From Rhizophagus clarus (lineage: Eukaryota > Glomeromycota > Glomeromycetes > Glomerales > Glomeraceae), in contig BLAL01000040.1 of assembly GCA_015698045.1 (NCBI GenBank), forward strand, positions 288,501 through 352,500: DNA of 64,000 bases, written 5' to 3'. The first letter of the stretch is position 1, and the number at the start of each line of letters is the position of its first letter. The notes under the pieces are model-generated. The model was given only the letters and a program-made list of their open reading frames with translations. It was not told the DNA's origin and ran no database searches. The position numbers and the translations under genes were made by a program. Positions 22,479 through 33,182 of the stretch are shown piece by piece.

Positions 22479-23383
22479 TAGGGCTCCGATCAGTTTTAGT
22501 AATTATCAAACTGTACTGACTGGTTTCGGTATCAGAGCAGTTTCAGTTTTATGATTTATTGAACCAAAACTGAAAGTTTTGGTATCAGTTTTGCGATTTA
22601 CTGAACTGGTTTACCGATAATAAAAATGTTTTTTTTTATAAGAAAAATGTCTTTTTATTAAATAATGTAGTTAAAAAAAATGTTGCGAAACATTTTTTAC
22701 ATAAACGTTTGATATAAAAAATAATGTTTCACAACATTATTTTTGTGGAACTTGTAAAAAATGTTGTGAAATGTTTTTTACATAAACGATTTAATAAAAA
22801 ATAACATTTCGCAACGTTATTTTTGCGAAACTTATAAAAAACGTTGCAAAACGTTTTTTACATAAACGATTTGATAAAAAATAACATTTCGCAACGTTAT
22901 TTTTGTGAAACTTGTAAAAAATGTTGCAAAACATTTTTTACATAAACGATTTGATAAAAAATAACATCTCACAACGTTATTTTTGCAAAACTTGTAAAAA
23001 ATGTTGCGAAACATTTTTTACATCAGAAATTTAATATAGAAAATAACGTTTTGCAACGTTATTTTCCTTTTTATTTAAAAATGTTGCAAAACGTTTTTAT
23101 AAAATGATTTAATATAAAAAAATGTCTTATAACGTTTTTTTTGTCACTTTAATAAAAAACGTTGCGAAATGTTTTTTTATGGATGATTTGATAAGAAAAA
23201 TTGTTTCACAACTTTTTTTTGCTAAATGTTGCAAACCGTTTTTTACTAAAAATGTTCGGTAAATCAGTTCAGTTTTCGGTAATTACCGATCAGTTTTAGT
23301 AATCATTAATACTGATACTGATTAATTCAGTTTGGTATCAGTTTTTGCAAAAACTGAACTGAACTGAACTGATCAGAGCCCTA
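22479..23383. mobile_element. hAT-like non-autonomous element H3 (905 bp)
   Basis: Starts TAGGGCTCCGATCAGTTTTA and ends CTGATCAGAGCCCTA with the exact 8-bp duplication TATTTATC (22471-22478 and 23384-23391). It is a short member with fewer internal GTTGCGAAAC blocks and TAAAAAATGTTGCGAAAC/ACATAAACGATTTGATA spacing. It sits in the right subterminal region of E2. Confidence 0.9.
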
Positions 23384-23824
23384 TATTTATCGATAAACTG
23401 ATAATTATTGATGTATATCTTCTGAAAAAATTTTCTGATGCAGGTCGAATAAAAAAAATCTCTAAAAATCGGCAGTCTGATTTTTGTCTAATTTTTGGAT
23501 ATATTTTGTCTGATTTGTAGTTTTTTGTTGCCAATTTTATGACGCGAATTATTCATGAATGGCATTGCCAATTTGTGCCAAAAAATTGGCACTCCTATTT
23601 TTAAATAATGCATGCAAATCGGCACTCCTATATATAAATCGGCACTCCAATTTTTAAATAGTACATATAAATTCAACCAAATTAGCTAAATTTATTTTAT
23701 TTATATTTATAAAATACGACACATGCAAAAATTTATTTTTTCTCAAAAAATTTTATTCAAAGTAGTTTAATTTAAAAATTTACATATTTTATTAGTAATT
23801 AAAAAATAAGAATTTATTTTAATA

Positions 23825-24861
23825 GAAAATTAATTTAAAAAAAAGAAATCTATAATGAAAGTAAAAAAAATGAATCAAAGTAAAGAAATGTGTTAAAAAA
23901 TAGGAATAACAATAAAAAAAAAAAGTGAAATAAAAGAAATGGAGGAAATAAAAAGAAGTAAGAGGGAAATAAAAAAAAATGAAAAGAATATAAAGGTAAA
24001 GAAAATAAAAGAAATGAAGAAGGCAATTTAAGAAAAAAGGATAGTGTAATATAAAAAAACAAAAAGAATAGTAGAAAATATAAAGAAACGAAAAGAGAGA
24101 AGGGAGATATAAAGGAGCGAAAAGAAAGGAAGGAGAAATGTAAAAGAACAAAAAAAAAGAAGGGGGAAACGTAAAGGAACAAAAAAAAAGGAAGGAAATG
24201 TAGAAGAACAAAAAAAAAGGAGAAAATGCAAAGGAATAAAACGAAAAGAAGGGGAAACTTAAGGTGATGAAACAAAAAGGAGAGTGAAACGTAATAGAAC
24301 AAAAAAAATGGAAGGCAAAACATAAAAAAAGAAAAAATAGAGGAAACATGAAGAAATGAAAAAGAAATAGGAATATACAAAAGAATTGAAGAAGAGATGA
24401 AAAGAATGAAGAGAAGTGAAAAGAAACAAAAGAAAACAAAAGAAACAAAGTAAACCAAAAGGTGGGTGAAAAGAAAAGAATAGAGGGGGAAATGAAAATA
24501 AACAAAAAGAATAGTAGGAAAACATAAAGAAATGGAAAGAAAAGAAGGAAAATGTAAAGAAATGAAAAGAAAGGAAAGAAATGTAAAAAAATAAAAAAAA
24601 GAGGAAATGAAATGAAAAGGGAAAGGAATAAAATAAAAAGAAGGGAGAAGCATAAAGGGTGAAATGAAAAGGAGGGAAAATATAAAAAATAAAATGAAAA
24701 GAGGAGGAACGTAAAGAGACACATGAAAAGGAGATAAAACGTAAAGGAATAAAGCAAAACTGAGAGTAAATGTAAAGTGATGAAATGAAAAGAAGGGTTA
24801 AACATAATAGTCAAAAAAAATAGAAGGAAAAACGTAAAAAAAAGAAAAAAAAGAGGAAGAA
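23825..24861. repeat. Purine-rich tract (polypyrimidine on the minus strand)
   Basis: About 1 kb of A and G with units of roughly 25-40 bp such as AAGGAGGGAAAATATAAAGG. It resumes at 29871-30010 on the other side of E3, so E3 inserted into it. On the minus strand it is a pyrimidine tract downstream of array C. The long Phe/Leu/Ser-rich frames here (361 and 290 residues, minus strand) come from stop-poor composition and are not called genes. Confidence 0.8.
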
Positions 24862-25242
24862 CATCAGAAAATTTTTTCAGAAGATATACATCAATAATTA
24901 TCACTTTATTGATTTATAAATCGATGGTCAACGTAATGTGATAATATTCGATAATTATCATACAATTATATAATGATATTTAACTTTTTTAAAATAATCG
25001 TATTGATAATTTATGATTTGACAATTATCAAAAATAATCTCAATGATAACTTGCGATGTTGACAGTTATCGAAAATAATCTCAACGATAACTTGCGAGGT
25101 TGACAATTATCAAAAATAACCTCAATGATAATTTGCGATTTTGATAGTAATCAAAAATAATCTCAACGATAATTTGCAATTTTGACAGTAATCAAAAATA
25201 ATCCTAACGATAATTTGCAATTTTGATAGTTATTGAAAATAA

Positions 25243-25594
25243 CACAGGTCGAAATTAGTTAAATAGGGTATCAATAGAGTATCAATAGGTTATCAATTGG
25301 CTATCAATAAGCTACCCTATTGGTAGCCTATTGAACTTGCGCCATAATCCGTCACCAATCGGGCAGGCTGATTGATAGCTGATTGATAACTTATTGATAA
25401 CCTATTAGTATCCTATTGGTATTTTTATTAAATAGGGTATCAATAGGGTATCAATAGGTTATCAATAGGTTATCAATCAGCCTGCCTGATTGGTGACAGA
25501 TTATGGCGCAAGTTCAATAGGCTATCAATAGGGTAGCCTATTGATAGCCGATTGATAACCTATTGATACCCTATTGATACCCTATTTAACTAAT
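25243..25594. mobile_element. Palindromic MITE with CACAGGT ends (TAA target duplication)
   Basis: 352 bp, almost entirely an inverted repeat: CACAGGTCGAAATTAGTTAA on the left and ACTAATTTCAACCTGTG on the right, with subterminal GGGTATCAATAGG repeats. It is flanked by TAA (25240-25242 and 25595-25597), and the rejoined site GAAAATAATCTC matches neighbouring units of the host repeat. The ends resemble those of element P. A 3-bp TAA duplication is typical of PIF/Harbinger-type elements (inference). Confidence 0.85.
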
Positions 25595-25682
25595 TTCAAC
25601 CTGTGTAATCTCTATGTTAATTTGTGATATTGATAATATTCATTATTTATTATTATTTCATAATAAATCATAAGGAGTGCGA

Positions 25683-27010
25683 GGATTTATTTATTTATTT
25701 ATTGTTATCGACTGAACTAATAATAAAAACAAGTTCATACTAAAAAAAAAGACTATAAACTAATACAAAAGAAAGTAAATAAAATTTAATAACTATAATA
25801 TGTTATTATCCAACCCCCTTCTCCGAAGAGACCAGCAGTAGTCAGCCTATTATTTTAAATTATACAAGCTATGACCTTAGTATAACAATAACCCTAAGCC
25901 AGTAAAGTAGAGTTCCCTGAACTTTGGACACGATAACAATAAATAATCACTTTCATCGTAGAAATAGGAGACCCAAGAGCCAGCGTGTAGGTAGTTCAAA
26001 CCTAATACGTATATGATCATGTATTGGTCATCCGTGTTAGTGCGTGAGTAAAAATAGGGATGAGGAAGATGAATTCTATCTTTTGAATGAGAGTATCTGT
26101 GACAGTATTTAAATGCGTTTGTGAGTTAGTGGATCGTGAATCTGAGTGATAAGATTGTCGAGTGCAGTAAAATTTTTTCTTCCTCTTTGTGATGTTGTGA
26201 CGAAGTTTCCAGTTGCAAAAACTGTAAACGTGAATGCACTAATATTTGCGTGTTATGTTATTGTAGAAGTATTGAATAAAAGTCTCCATGAGTTCTTTGA
26301 TAAATCTGGTAGATCGAATGTGGAGAGAGATTAAAGATATTAATTCTTCCAGAATCAATTGGTGAATTAGCAAATAGATCAGATGATGATGATCTCTAAT
26401 AGGCTAGAAGAGCGATGAATGAAGCAAAGATGGTAATACGTCTTGTGCTATAGGAGGAGCTTGAGGTGAGTTGTTAATTAATGTAGCTAGGTGGTGTACT
26501 GATAAGCAGATGTTCTCATTAAAGGATTGTAAATGAGACAGATAAAATCCAATATGATAATTATCGTAACAGTTAGTGTTACATTCAGAGCATAATATAG
26601 AGCGATGCAGATATAAAGCAGGATAATTTCTTTGTTGAATGTCTGCGGTGGGTAATAGGTGGAAGAGTGATTTTATTTTGTGCCTGGTGATGCAGTCATT
26701 TGTAAAGCTGCAAGCTGCGCCATTATCGTTATTCTTTCTCAACCATTGGGAAGTTATGGACCAATTGACAGGGTGAAAAGATAATAGGTGTAAGAGATGT
26801 TTTTGTGATTTATCATGAAAGTTGGAAGCGCTAATCCAAGTGTAATCAGCTCGTTACATCTATTTACGTAAATTGCCTTCTAATGGATCTTGGTAATTGA
26901 ACATAGTTATCAAAAGAGATAAAAGATTGTTGTGTGGTGATAAGAAAATTGGAGATAAATTAGTAGCTTCCTTAGATAAGGAATAGGCTATGTCGTTTAA
27001 GAGGTATGAG
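25683..27010 (-). pseudogene. LINE ORF2 3' fragment (C-terminal region), 5'-truncated
   Basis: On the minus strand a frame at 26742-26404 reads LFHLLPTADIQQRNYPALYL followed by CSECNTN and a His-containing segment. This fits the Cys/His region near the C terminus of fungal LINE ORF2 proteins, downstream of the RNase H domain. Weaker frames continue leftward. The copy ends at about 25684-25704 in an (AAAT)n-like tail on the minus strand. The base composition is clearly less AT-rich than the surroundings. No reverse transcriptase core remains. LINE assignment is from remembered family features. Confidence 0.5.
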
Positions 27011-27039
27011 GAAATTTTCTAAATTAATTATTTTGATCA

Positions 27040-27120
27040 AATTGAACATCACGTGTATCATGTGGATAACTATTAACACAACTGTTTGATCATTTTCTAG
27101 ATTAAGCTTAAACTTTAAAT
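27040..27120 (+). promoter_or_regulatory. Promoter-like block in front of cassette array B
   Basis: The first 25 bp (27040-27064, with CACGTG at 27051) are identical to 3325-3349 in E1. GTTTGATCATTT and TTAAGCTTAAACTTT are also shared with the array A block. No clear TATA box is present here, unlike in E1. A pyrimidine run follows at 27121. Confidence 0.5.
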
Positions 27121-29400
27121 TTTGTTCTCTCTTTTGTCTTCTCTTCTCCCTTCTCCCATTCTTTTTTCTCTTTATTTTATTCTTCCCTTTTCCCTTTCTC
27201 TCATTCTTTCACTTTCTCTTACTTCTCTTTCCTTCTTTCTTTTCTTCGTTCTTTCTTTTGTCCTTTATTTCATCTTTTCTTTCTTTCCTTTCTCCTTTTT
27301 TCTTTCCCTTTATTACTCTTACTCTCTTTTTTGTACTTTCATTTAGACAGCTTTTTCAAAATGCGTTTCTTTGGCCCTCCTTATATGCGTAAGTTCTTAT
27401 TTTCTACCCTTTTTCAGTTTTTCTTTAATGTAGTGAACTATTGCTAAAGTTTATTTTCTTTTTTAGCAAAATAAATCATTTTTTTTAACAAAATAGTTCT
27501 ACCGTTTCATTTTTTCCTTTTTGTAAACAGCTAATTCATCAGAATATTTGAACGTCACATAGAAAGTTGATGAGTAAGATTTTTTATTATTCTGAAATCT
27601 AAATTATTCTTAACGAAACCATCACTAACGCTGTGTTTTTTTTATTTTATAGGTGCCTTTAAATCCTTTAAAGGAATGAGAAAATGCATCTTTGTGTTCT
27701 CAATATTAAAGAGTATATGGGATTACGACTGGTTTTTTAAAATATCAGGATGTATAGAATTTATGAAAGCTGAAGAAATTTTTTCAATTAGATTTTAAAT
27801 ATTTTACTAATTTCTCATTTTTATTTTTTTTAGGCAATTTCCTATGGACCTGAATCTTGGTAAAATAAGTGGAAAATACTTACAAACTATTTTTTAACAG
27901 AACGTTTATTAACATTTCAAATTTTATTTTTTTTAGATGTGATTTATTCTTTAGATCTGGGCATGTGGAATTTTGGTGGAGTATCAGATAATTCTTATTT
28001 TTATTTATTTCCTTTTGCAAACCATCTCTAATCTTTTTTGGTTTCTCTAATCATTGATATTTTTTTTTTTTGTAGATTTCAGACTTTTGATGAATGAGTG
28101 ATATTAAAAATGGTAGATTTCGCAATGCTTTTAGCGAAACTTGATTTTCTTATTTTTTTTTAAATAGAAACAGTAATTAATATTGCTCTTGGTTATTTTA
28201 CAGGTTTCAATGTTGAATTCAGGTTAGATCCTTCTTTTTGATGAGTTTCAAAAATTTTTTATTTCATTATTAAAAGAAATGTTTTAGAACGCTAAAAAAA
28301 CGCATTAAAACTCAGTAGGAAAGAAGAGGGATCAGTATTCTTCTGTATTTCTCATAAAAAACCTTTATTAACTTTCCAAGTTTTTTTTTTTAAATAGTTT
28401 TCTGGATTTTTTTTTGGATGCACGAGTCGCTTCAGCTTTTTTGGCTTAGGACAGATTTAATATTCTTTTATTAATTTTTTTATTTTTAACAAACTTTACC
28501 AAAAGTTCATTTCTTATTTTTTTTTTAGGCAGGATTTTTTATATTGAACGTTAGTAAAATATCTTTTGTTTTAAATATAAATTTTATTTTAATGAAACGG
28601 CTACTAACATTTTTTTGTTTCTTTTTGTAGACAGTCAGTCCTTCAGGACGTTTGGTTACATAGGAAATTCGATAAGGGGTTTTGACTTTGTAATAAATAA
28701 TAATTCTTTTGATAAAACGTCTAATGTTTCATTCTTTTCTTTTTTTTTGTAGGCTGCCAGTTCTTCTTTATATTTGAAAACAATAAAGAAAAGTGGTTTT
28801 CTTTCTAATATCTTTTCAATGAAACATTTTGTTAACGTTTCTTTCTTTCTTTTTTTTTAGACGGTTAGAACTCAGAACTCAGCAATTTATTCTGGAATAT
28901 AATTTCTGGTGGGTTTCTTTTTTAGTTTTTAACACTTCTTTTTAAAAAGTTTTATGGAAAACCCTTTTTATTTTAACAAAGTTCACTAACGTACTATTAT
29001 TTTTTTTTATAGGAGACCGATTTTTTGATATTGTGACGCATAAAATCAGGCTTCCTTAAATTTTTATTTAATGAAACGTAACTTATACAGTATATGTTTT
29101 ATTTTTTATTCTTTTTTTTAGGTGACAATTTTTTCAGATTTACTGAATATAAATTTCGCAACAGAAAAACAAGTATCCATTAACTAGAAACATTAAAATT
29201 AACGTTTTTTTGTTTCCTTTGTAAGTTTGCATTAGACTCAGCTTTGGATCCTTTGTGGTGAGTTTTAAAATTATATACTTTAAAATTTTATTTTATTTTA
29301 TTTTTTTCTGAAAGAAATGATTACTAACATTTCTTGCTTTCTTTGTAAATTTCAGTTTTGATTGGGTTAGTTTTGAACTTCAAGACTTTCTTTTTTTTAT
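27121..29400 (+). repeat. Cassette array B: pyrimidine tract and about 15 mini-exon/intron-like units
   Basis: A pyrimidine tract (27121-27345) leads to a first block with a possible start codon at 27361 (ATGCGTTTCTTTGGCCCTCC) and a GTAAGTTC donor about 30 nt on. Units then repeat the array A pattern: AACGAAAC or AACAAA, CACTAACG/TTACTAAC-type motifs, a T tract, an AG acceptor, a short block, then GTAAG/GTGAG. Acceptor-like sites lie near 27470, 27530, 27652, 27834, 27937, 28075, 28202, 28529, 28631, 28752, 28860, 29013 and 29122. Strongly degenerate; no long spliced frame could be followed by eye. Confidence 0.55.
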
Positions 29401-30019
29401 TTATTTTTCATTAGAAATATTTTTAATATTTTTTTTTATTTGTTTTTTTTTGGATTTCAATTAGGAATGTTTAATCCAATTAGAAAATAGTAGTTATAGT
29501 ATAAAATTTAGTATAGATTTAAGGTTTCAGATGTATTTTATTAATTATTATTGATGTAATAAAATCACATTTAACAATAAAATAATCTAATGTTATATAA
29601 TTATGAAATAATTGTCAATTTTTAACAATACCGATGATTGTTGTTATTTATCCAAATTGATACTACTCGACAATTCTGATTATTATTGATATATATCATA
29701 TGCCTTTTTTTCATCGATATATATCTATATCGATATTTGTCATTTTGGTTAAACTCTGTTAATTTATCATCATTTAACCACATCAATATTACTTGACAAG
29801 TCCAATTATTATCGATATATATCATGTGGCCTTATTATTGATATATATCCCCTAAAAAAATTTTCTGATGAAATGAAAGAGAAATGTGAATATACAAAAA
29901 GAATTGAAGGGAGACGAAAAGAATGGAAAACAAATGAAAAGAAACACAAAAGATAAAAGAAAAAATGAAAGAAAAGTTAGTAAATAACAAAATGTAATCG
30001 ATCATAAAAAAAATAAAAT

Positions 30020-31290
30020 AAAATAAAAAGAAACATACTTATAAAGAAGTCCAATTACTAAAAACGTTTGATCAGAACCTGCAAAAAAAAATGGATTCAT
30101 TAGTAAAAACGTTTCCTAAAAAAAAAGAAAAATAAAGTTTCGAAAATTTGAAACTTACATTCATTACATTCATCATCCAATAATTGAAGATCAGAAGTTA
30201 CAAAAAAAGACAGAAACGTTAGTAAAATGTTTCTTAAAAAAAAGGAAAAAAAATTTTCAAAATTCAAAACTTACATTCATTACGTCCATCATTTAAGAAT
30301 TGAAGATAAGAAGCTACAAAAAAAAGATGGAAATATTAGTAAAATGTTTCCTAAAAAAAAGGAGAAAAAAGTTTCAAAATTTTAAAATCTACATTCATTA
30401 TGCTCACAGTCATCATCCAAGAATCGAAGACCAGAACCTACTAAAAAAAAAGATGGAAATGTTAGTAAAAACGTCTCCTAAAAAAATACAAAGAAAAGAA
30501 AAACTTCAAAAATTTTAAAACTTACATTCATTACGTCCACAGCTATCATCCAAGAATCAAAGATCAGAACCTATTAAAAAAAAATGGAAACATTAGTAAA
30601 AATGTCTCCTAAAAAATACAAAAAAAAAAGGTTCAAAAATTTCAAAACTTACATTCATTATGTCCATGGCTATCATTTAAAAATTGAAGACCGAAAGTTA
30701 CAAAAAAAAGACAAAAATGTTAGTAAAACGTTTTCTAAAAAAAAAGAAAAAATAAAGTTTTGAAAATTTTGAAACTTACATTTATTACGCTTACGGTCAT
30801 CGTCCAAAAATTGAAGACTGAAAGCTACAAAAAAAAGATGGAAACGTTAGTAAACGTTTTCTAAAAAAAAAAGAAAAAATAAAATTTCAAAAATTTTGAA
30901 ACTTACATTCATTATATCCACGGCCATCATCCAAGAATTGAAGATCAGAAGCTACAAAAAAAAGATGAAAATATTAGTAAACATTTTCTAAAAAAAAAAA
31001 AAAAATAAAGTTTCAAAAATTTTGAAACTTATATTAATTATGCCCATGGCCATCATCCAAGAATCGAAGACCAGAAGCTATAAAAAAAAAGATGGAAACG
31101 TTAGTAAATGTTTTCTAAAAAAAAGAAAAAATAAAGTTTTGAAAATTTTGAAACTTACATTAATTACACCTATCGTCTAAGAAGAAAAAAAAGGGATATT
31201 GGTATGTTTCTAAAACTATTAATAATAAAATCTATTGTCAATTTGCCTTTCTGAAATCTTCAAGGCTGCATTCTACAAAAATGGAAAAAA
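30020..31290 (-). repeat. Cassette array C: about nine uniform mini-exon/intron-like units on the minus strand
   Basis: The clearest array. The period is about 112-132 bp (donor-like GTAAG sites at 30158, 30274, 30523, 30651, 30779, 30906 and 31158; mutated ones near 30391 and 31032). Each unit on the minus strand reads TTTTACTAACGTTT, then ATCTTTTTTTTGTAG, a block of 39 or 45 nt, then GTAAGTTT. Example blocks are 30951-30907 (45 nt) and 30313-30275 (39 nt). All are divisible by three. In one frame crossing the junctions, eight successive blocks encode variants of S-D-L-Q-F-L-D-D-G-R-G-Y-N-E, with stops in only two (one CAA/CGA to TGA, one GAA to TAA). Two acceptors and two donors are mutated. 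Splicing and expression are inferred. Confidence 0.65.
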
Positions 31291-31339
31291 GAAAGAAATA
31301 TTAGAATATTTTTTTAACATGAAACTCGCCATTTTTACA

Positions 31340-31925
31340 ATAAAGCTAAAAAATTTTTTTTTAAATTAAATAAAAAAAATTCGTTTTTTAAATTAAATAA
31401 AATTAAAAAAAAATTCATTTTTATGTTAAATAAAAAAAATTCATTTTCATGTTAAATAAAAAAAATTCATTTTTTTAGATTTTAAATAAAAAAAATTCAT
31501 TTTTTTAGATTTTAAATAAAAAAAATTCATTTTTTTAGATTAAATAAAAAAATATGTTTTTTAGATTAAATAAAAAAAAATACGGCTTTTTTGAATGACG
31601 GTATTTCAGTGGTGTGTACCAACTTTTTGTTTGTTTGTTTTTTTATTTAAAGAAATACATTCTAACAGTTGCTTTTTTTTATTTGTAAATGAGTAGAAGG
31701 AAAAAAATGAAATGTAATAAGCAAAAATAAAAAAAAATTATCAATAAATCAATAAACAAATGATGTAATTATATAGACAGCCAATTAAAAATAATCATTT
31801 TTGATTGAAAAATTGGCAGAGTTATATAAAAATTGGCAGAATTATATAAAAATTGACAGAATTATATAAAATCAGCAGAATTATATAAAAATTGGCAGAA
31901 TTATATAAAAATCGGTAAGAGCATA
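31340..31925. repeat. Two minisatellites near the right end of composite Q
   Basis: 31350-31590: roughly 30-bp units AAATAAAAAAAATTCATTTTT. 31810-31925: six copies of a 20-bp unit AATTATATAAAAATTGGCAG, the subterminal repeat next to the CAGGTCGAAT end. The intervening 31590-31800 holds no recognisable gene. Confidence 0.75.
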
Positions 31926-32239
31926 TTAAAATAAAGCAAATTCCAATTTTTTTTCATTCGACCTGTACTAGCTGTGCAATAATAACAAACTCAGCTTGTC
32001 CTGATTAATGAAATTTCGCAAGATCAAGCATACCAATTAGATTTGATGAATTTTGATGACTCAATCAGTGATACAGGAATCAAGGTATCAAGTACCCTAT
32101 GTTATCCCAATCCAATCACACCACCTATTGTACTATTATCTAAATCTTAAAAAAAATTTGTTAAGAAGAAGCTAAAGAAGCTCTAATAATAATAACAACA
32201 GCAACAACTGGATAATAATAATAATCCCTTTATTACTCC

Positions 32240-33182
32240 TAGGGCTTCGATCAGTTTCGGTAATTACCAAACTGTACTGACTAGTTTTGGTATCAAAGCA
32301 ATTTCAGTTTTATGATTTATTGAACTGAAACTTTCAGTTTCAGTATCAGTTTTGCGATTTACTGAACTGATTTACTGATAATAAAAATGTTTTTTTTATA
32401 AGAAAACCAACTTTTTTTAAATAATGTAGATAATAATCTATTTAAAAAAATAACGTTTCGCAACATTATTTTTGCAAAACTTGTAAAAAATGTTGCAAAA
32501 CATTTTTTACATAAATGATTTGATAAAAAAAATAATATTTCACAACGTTATTTTTGCGAAACTTATAAAAAATGTTGCAAAATATTTTTTACATAAACAA
32601 TTTAATATAAAAAATAACATTTCGCAACATTATTTTTGCGTAATTGTTGCAAAACGTTTTTTACATAAATAATTTGATATAAAAAATAACATTTCGCAAC
32701 ATTATTTTTGCGAAACTTGTAAAAAATGTTGTAAAACGTTTTTTACATAAATGATTTGATATAAAAAATAATGTTTCATAACGTTATTTTTGCAGAATTT
32801 GTAAAAAATATTGCAAAACATTTTTTACATAAACAATTTAATATGGAAAATAACGTTTTACAATGTTATTTTTCTTTTTATTTAAAAACGTTTTTATAAA
32901 TGATTTAATATAAAAAAAATGACTCGCAACATTTTTTTTGTCACTTTAATAAAAAACATTGCAAAATGTTTTTTTATGGATGATTTAATAAGAAAAAATC
33001 ATTTCGCAACTTTTTTTTGCTAAACGTTGTGAAATGTTTTTTTACTAAAAATGTTTGGTAAATCAGTTCAGTTTTCAGTAATTACTAATTAGTTTCAGTA
33101 ATCATTAATACTGATACTGATCAATTCAGTTCGGTATCAGTTTTTGCAAAAACTGAACTGAACTGAACTAATCAGAGCCCTA
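32240..33182. mobile_element. hAT-like non-autonomous element H4 (943 bp)
   Basis: Starts TAGGGCTTCGATCAGTTTCG and ends CTAATCAGAGCCCTA with the exact 8-bp duplication ATTACTCC (32232-32239 and 33183-33190). Closest in size and layout to H3. It lies inside the L2 LINE copy, so it is younger than it. Confidence 0.9.

Larger units (their letters stand above)
7628..23440. mobile_element. Element E2: decayed Plavaka-like (KDZ) transposon with nested insertions
   Basis: About 15.8 kb between CATCAGAAAATTTTTTTAGG on the left and TTCTGAAAAAATTTTCTGATG-type sequence on the right. The left subterminal region (7640-7850: GGTCACATGATAT, CAGACTCGTCAAGTAG) is the inverted counterpart of the right end of E1. 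The right subterminal region (22085-22478 plus 23384-23440) is the counterpart of the left end of E3. Inside are a plus-strand transposase relic (13158-21992) and a divergent minus-strand accessory gene (8092-12165). Three hAT-like elements (8772, 14624, 22479) and one 4.2-kb element (16715) inserted later, so the original was about 6.5 kb. Flanks (GCTACACA and CAGGTCGA) do not match, so pairing of the two ends is probable but not proven. Confidence 0.65.
24862..29870. mobile_element. Element E3: non-autonomous CATCAG-ended element carrying a cassette array
   Basis: 5.0 kb. The left end CATCAGAAAATTTTTTCAGA with TATACATCAATAATTATC matches the right end of E2 (inverted) and the left end of E1. 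The right end ATCCCCTAAAAAAATTTTCTGATG-type, preceded by ACTACTCGACAATTCTGATT (about 29660), matches the right end of E1. It contains subterminal repeats (25000-25240), a palindromic MITE (25243), a LINE fragment (25683-27010), a promoter-like block (27040) and array B. It inserted in a purine-rich tract, and flanks AGGAAGAA and AAATGAAA do not form a clear duplication. Confidence 0.65.
23441..31966. mobile_element. Composite Q with CAGGTCGAAT ends, enclosing E3
   Basis: Left end CAGGTCGAATAAAAAAAATC directly abuts the right end of E2; right end TTTTTCATTCGACCTG is its inverted copy. Subterminal repeats are AATCGGCACTCC (23580-23650) on the left and AAAATTGGCAGAATTATAT (31810-31925) on the right. 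Without E3 it would be about 3.5 kb: a purine-rich tract, then minus-strand cassette array C, then T/A minisatellites. No matching target duplication was found, so the outer limits are tentative. Confidence 0.5.

Noticed and set aside
7628-23440. E2 as a giant virus-like (Polinton) element because of its size
   Set aside because: The size is due to later insertions; no integrase, polymerase B, capsid or protease features were seen, and the coding content is a KDZ-type transposase.
23819-24904. Long minus-strand reading frames of 361 and 290 residues
   Set aside because: Overlapping frames of Phe, Leu, Ser and Pro only, arising from a pure purine/pyrimidine tract that cannot easily contain stops; no domain, start context or conservation.
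26146-26334. Plus-strand frame MIRLSSAVKFF...
   Set aside because: Lies opposite the LINE fragment, whose minus-strand frames have recognisable Cys/His segments.
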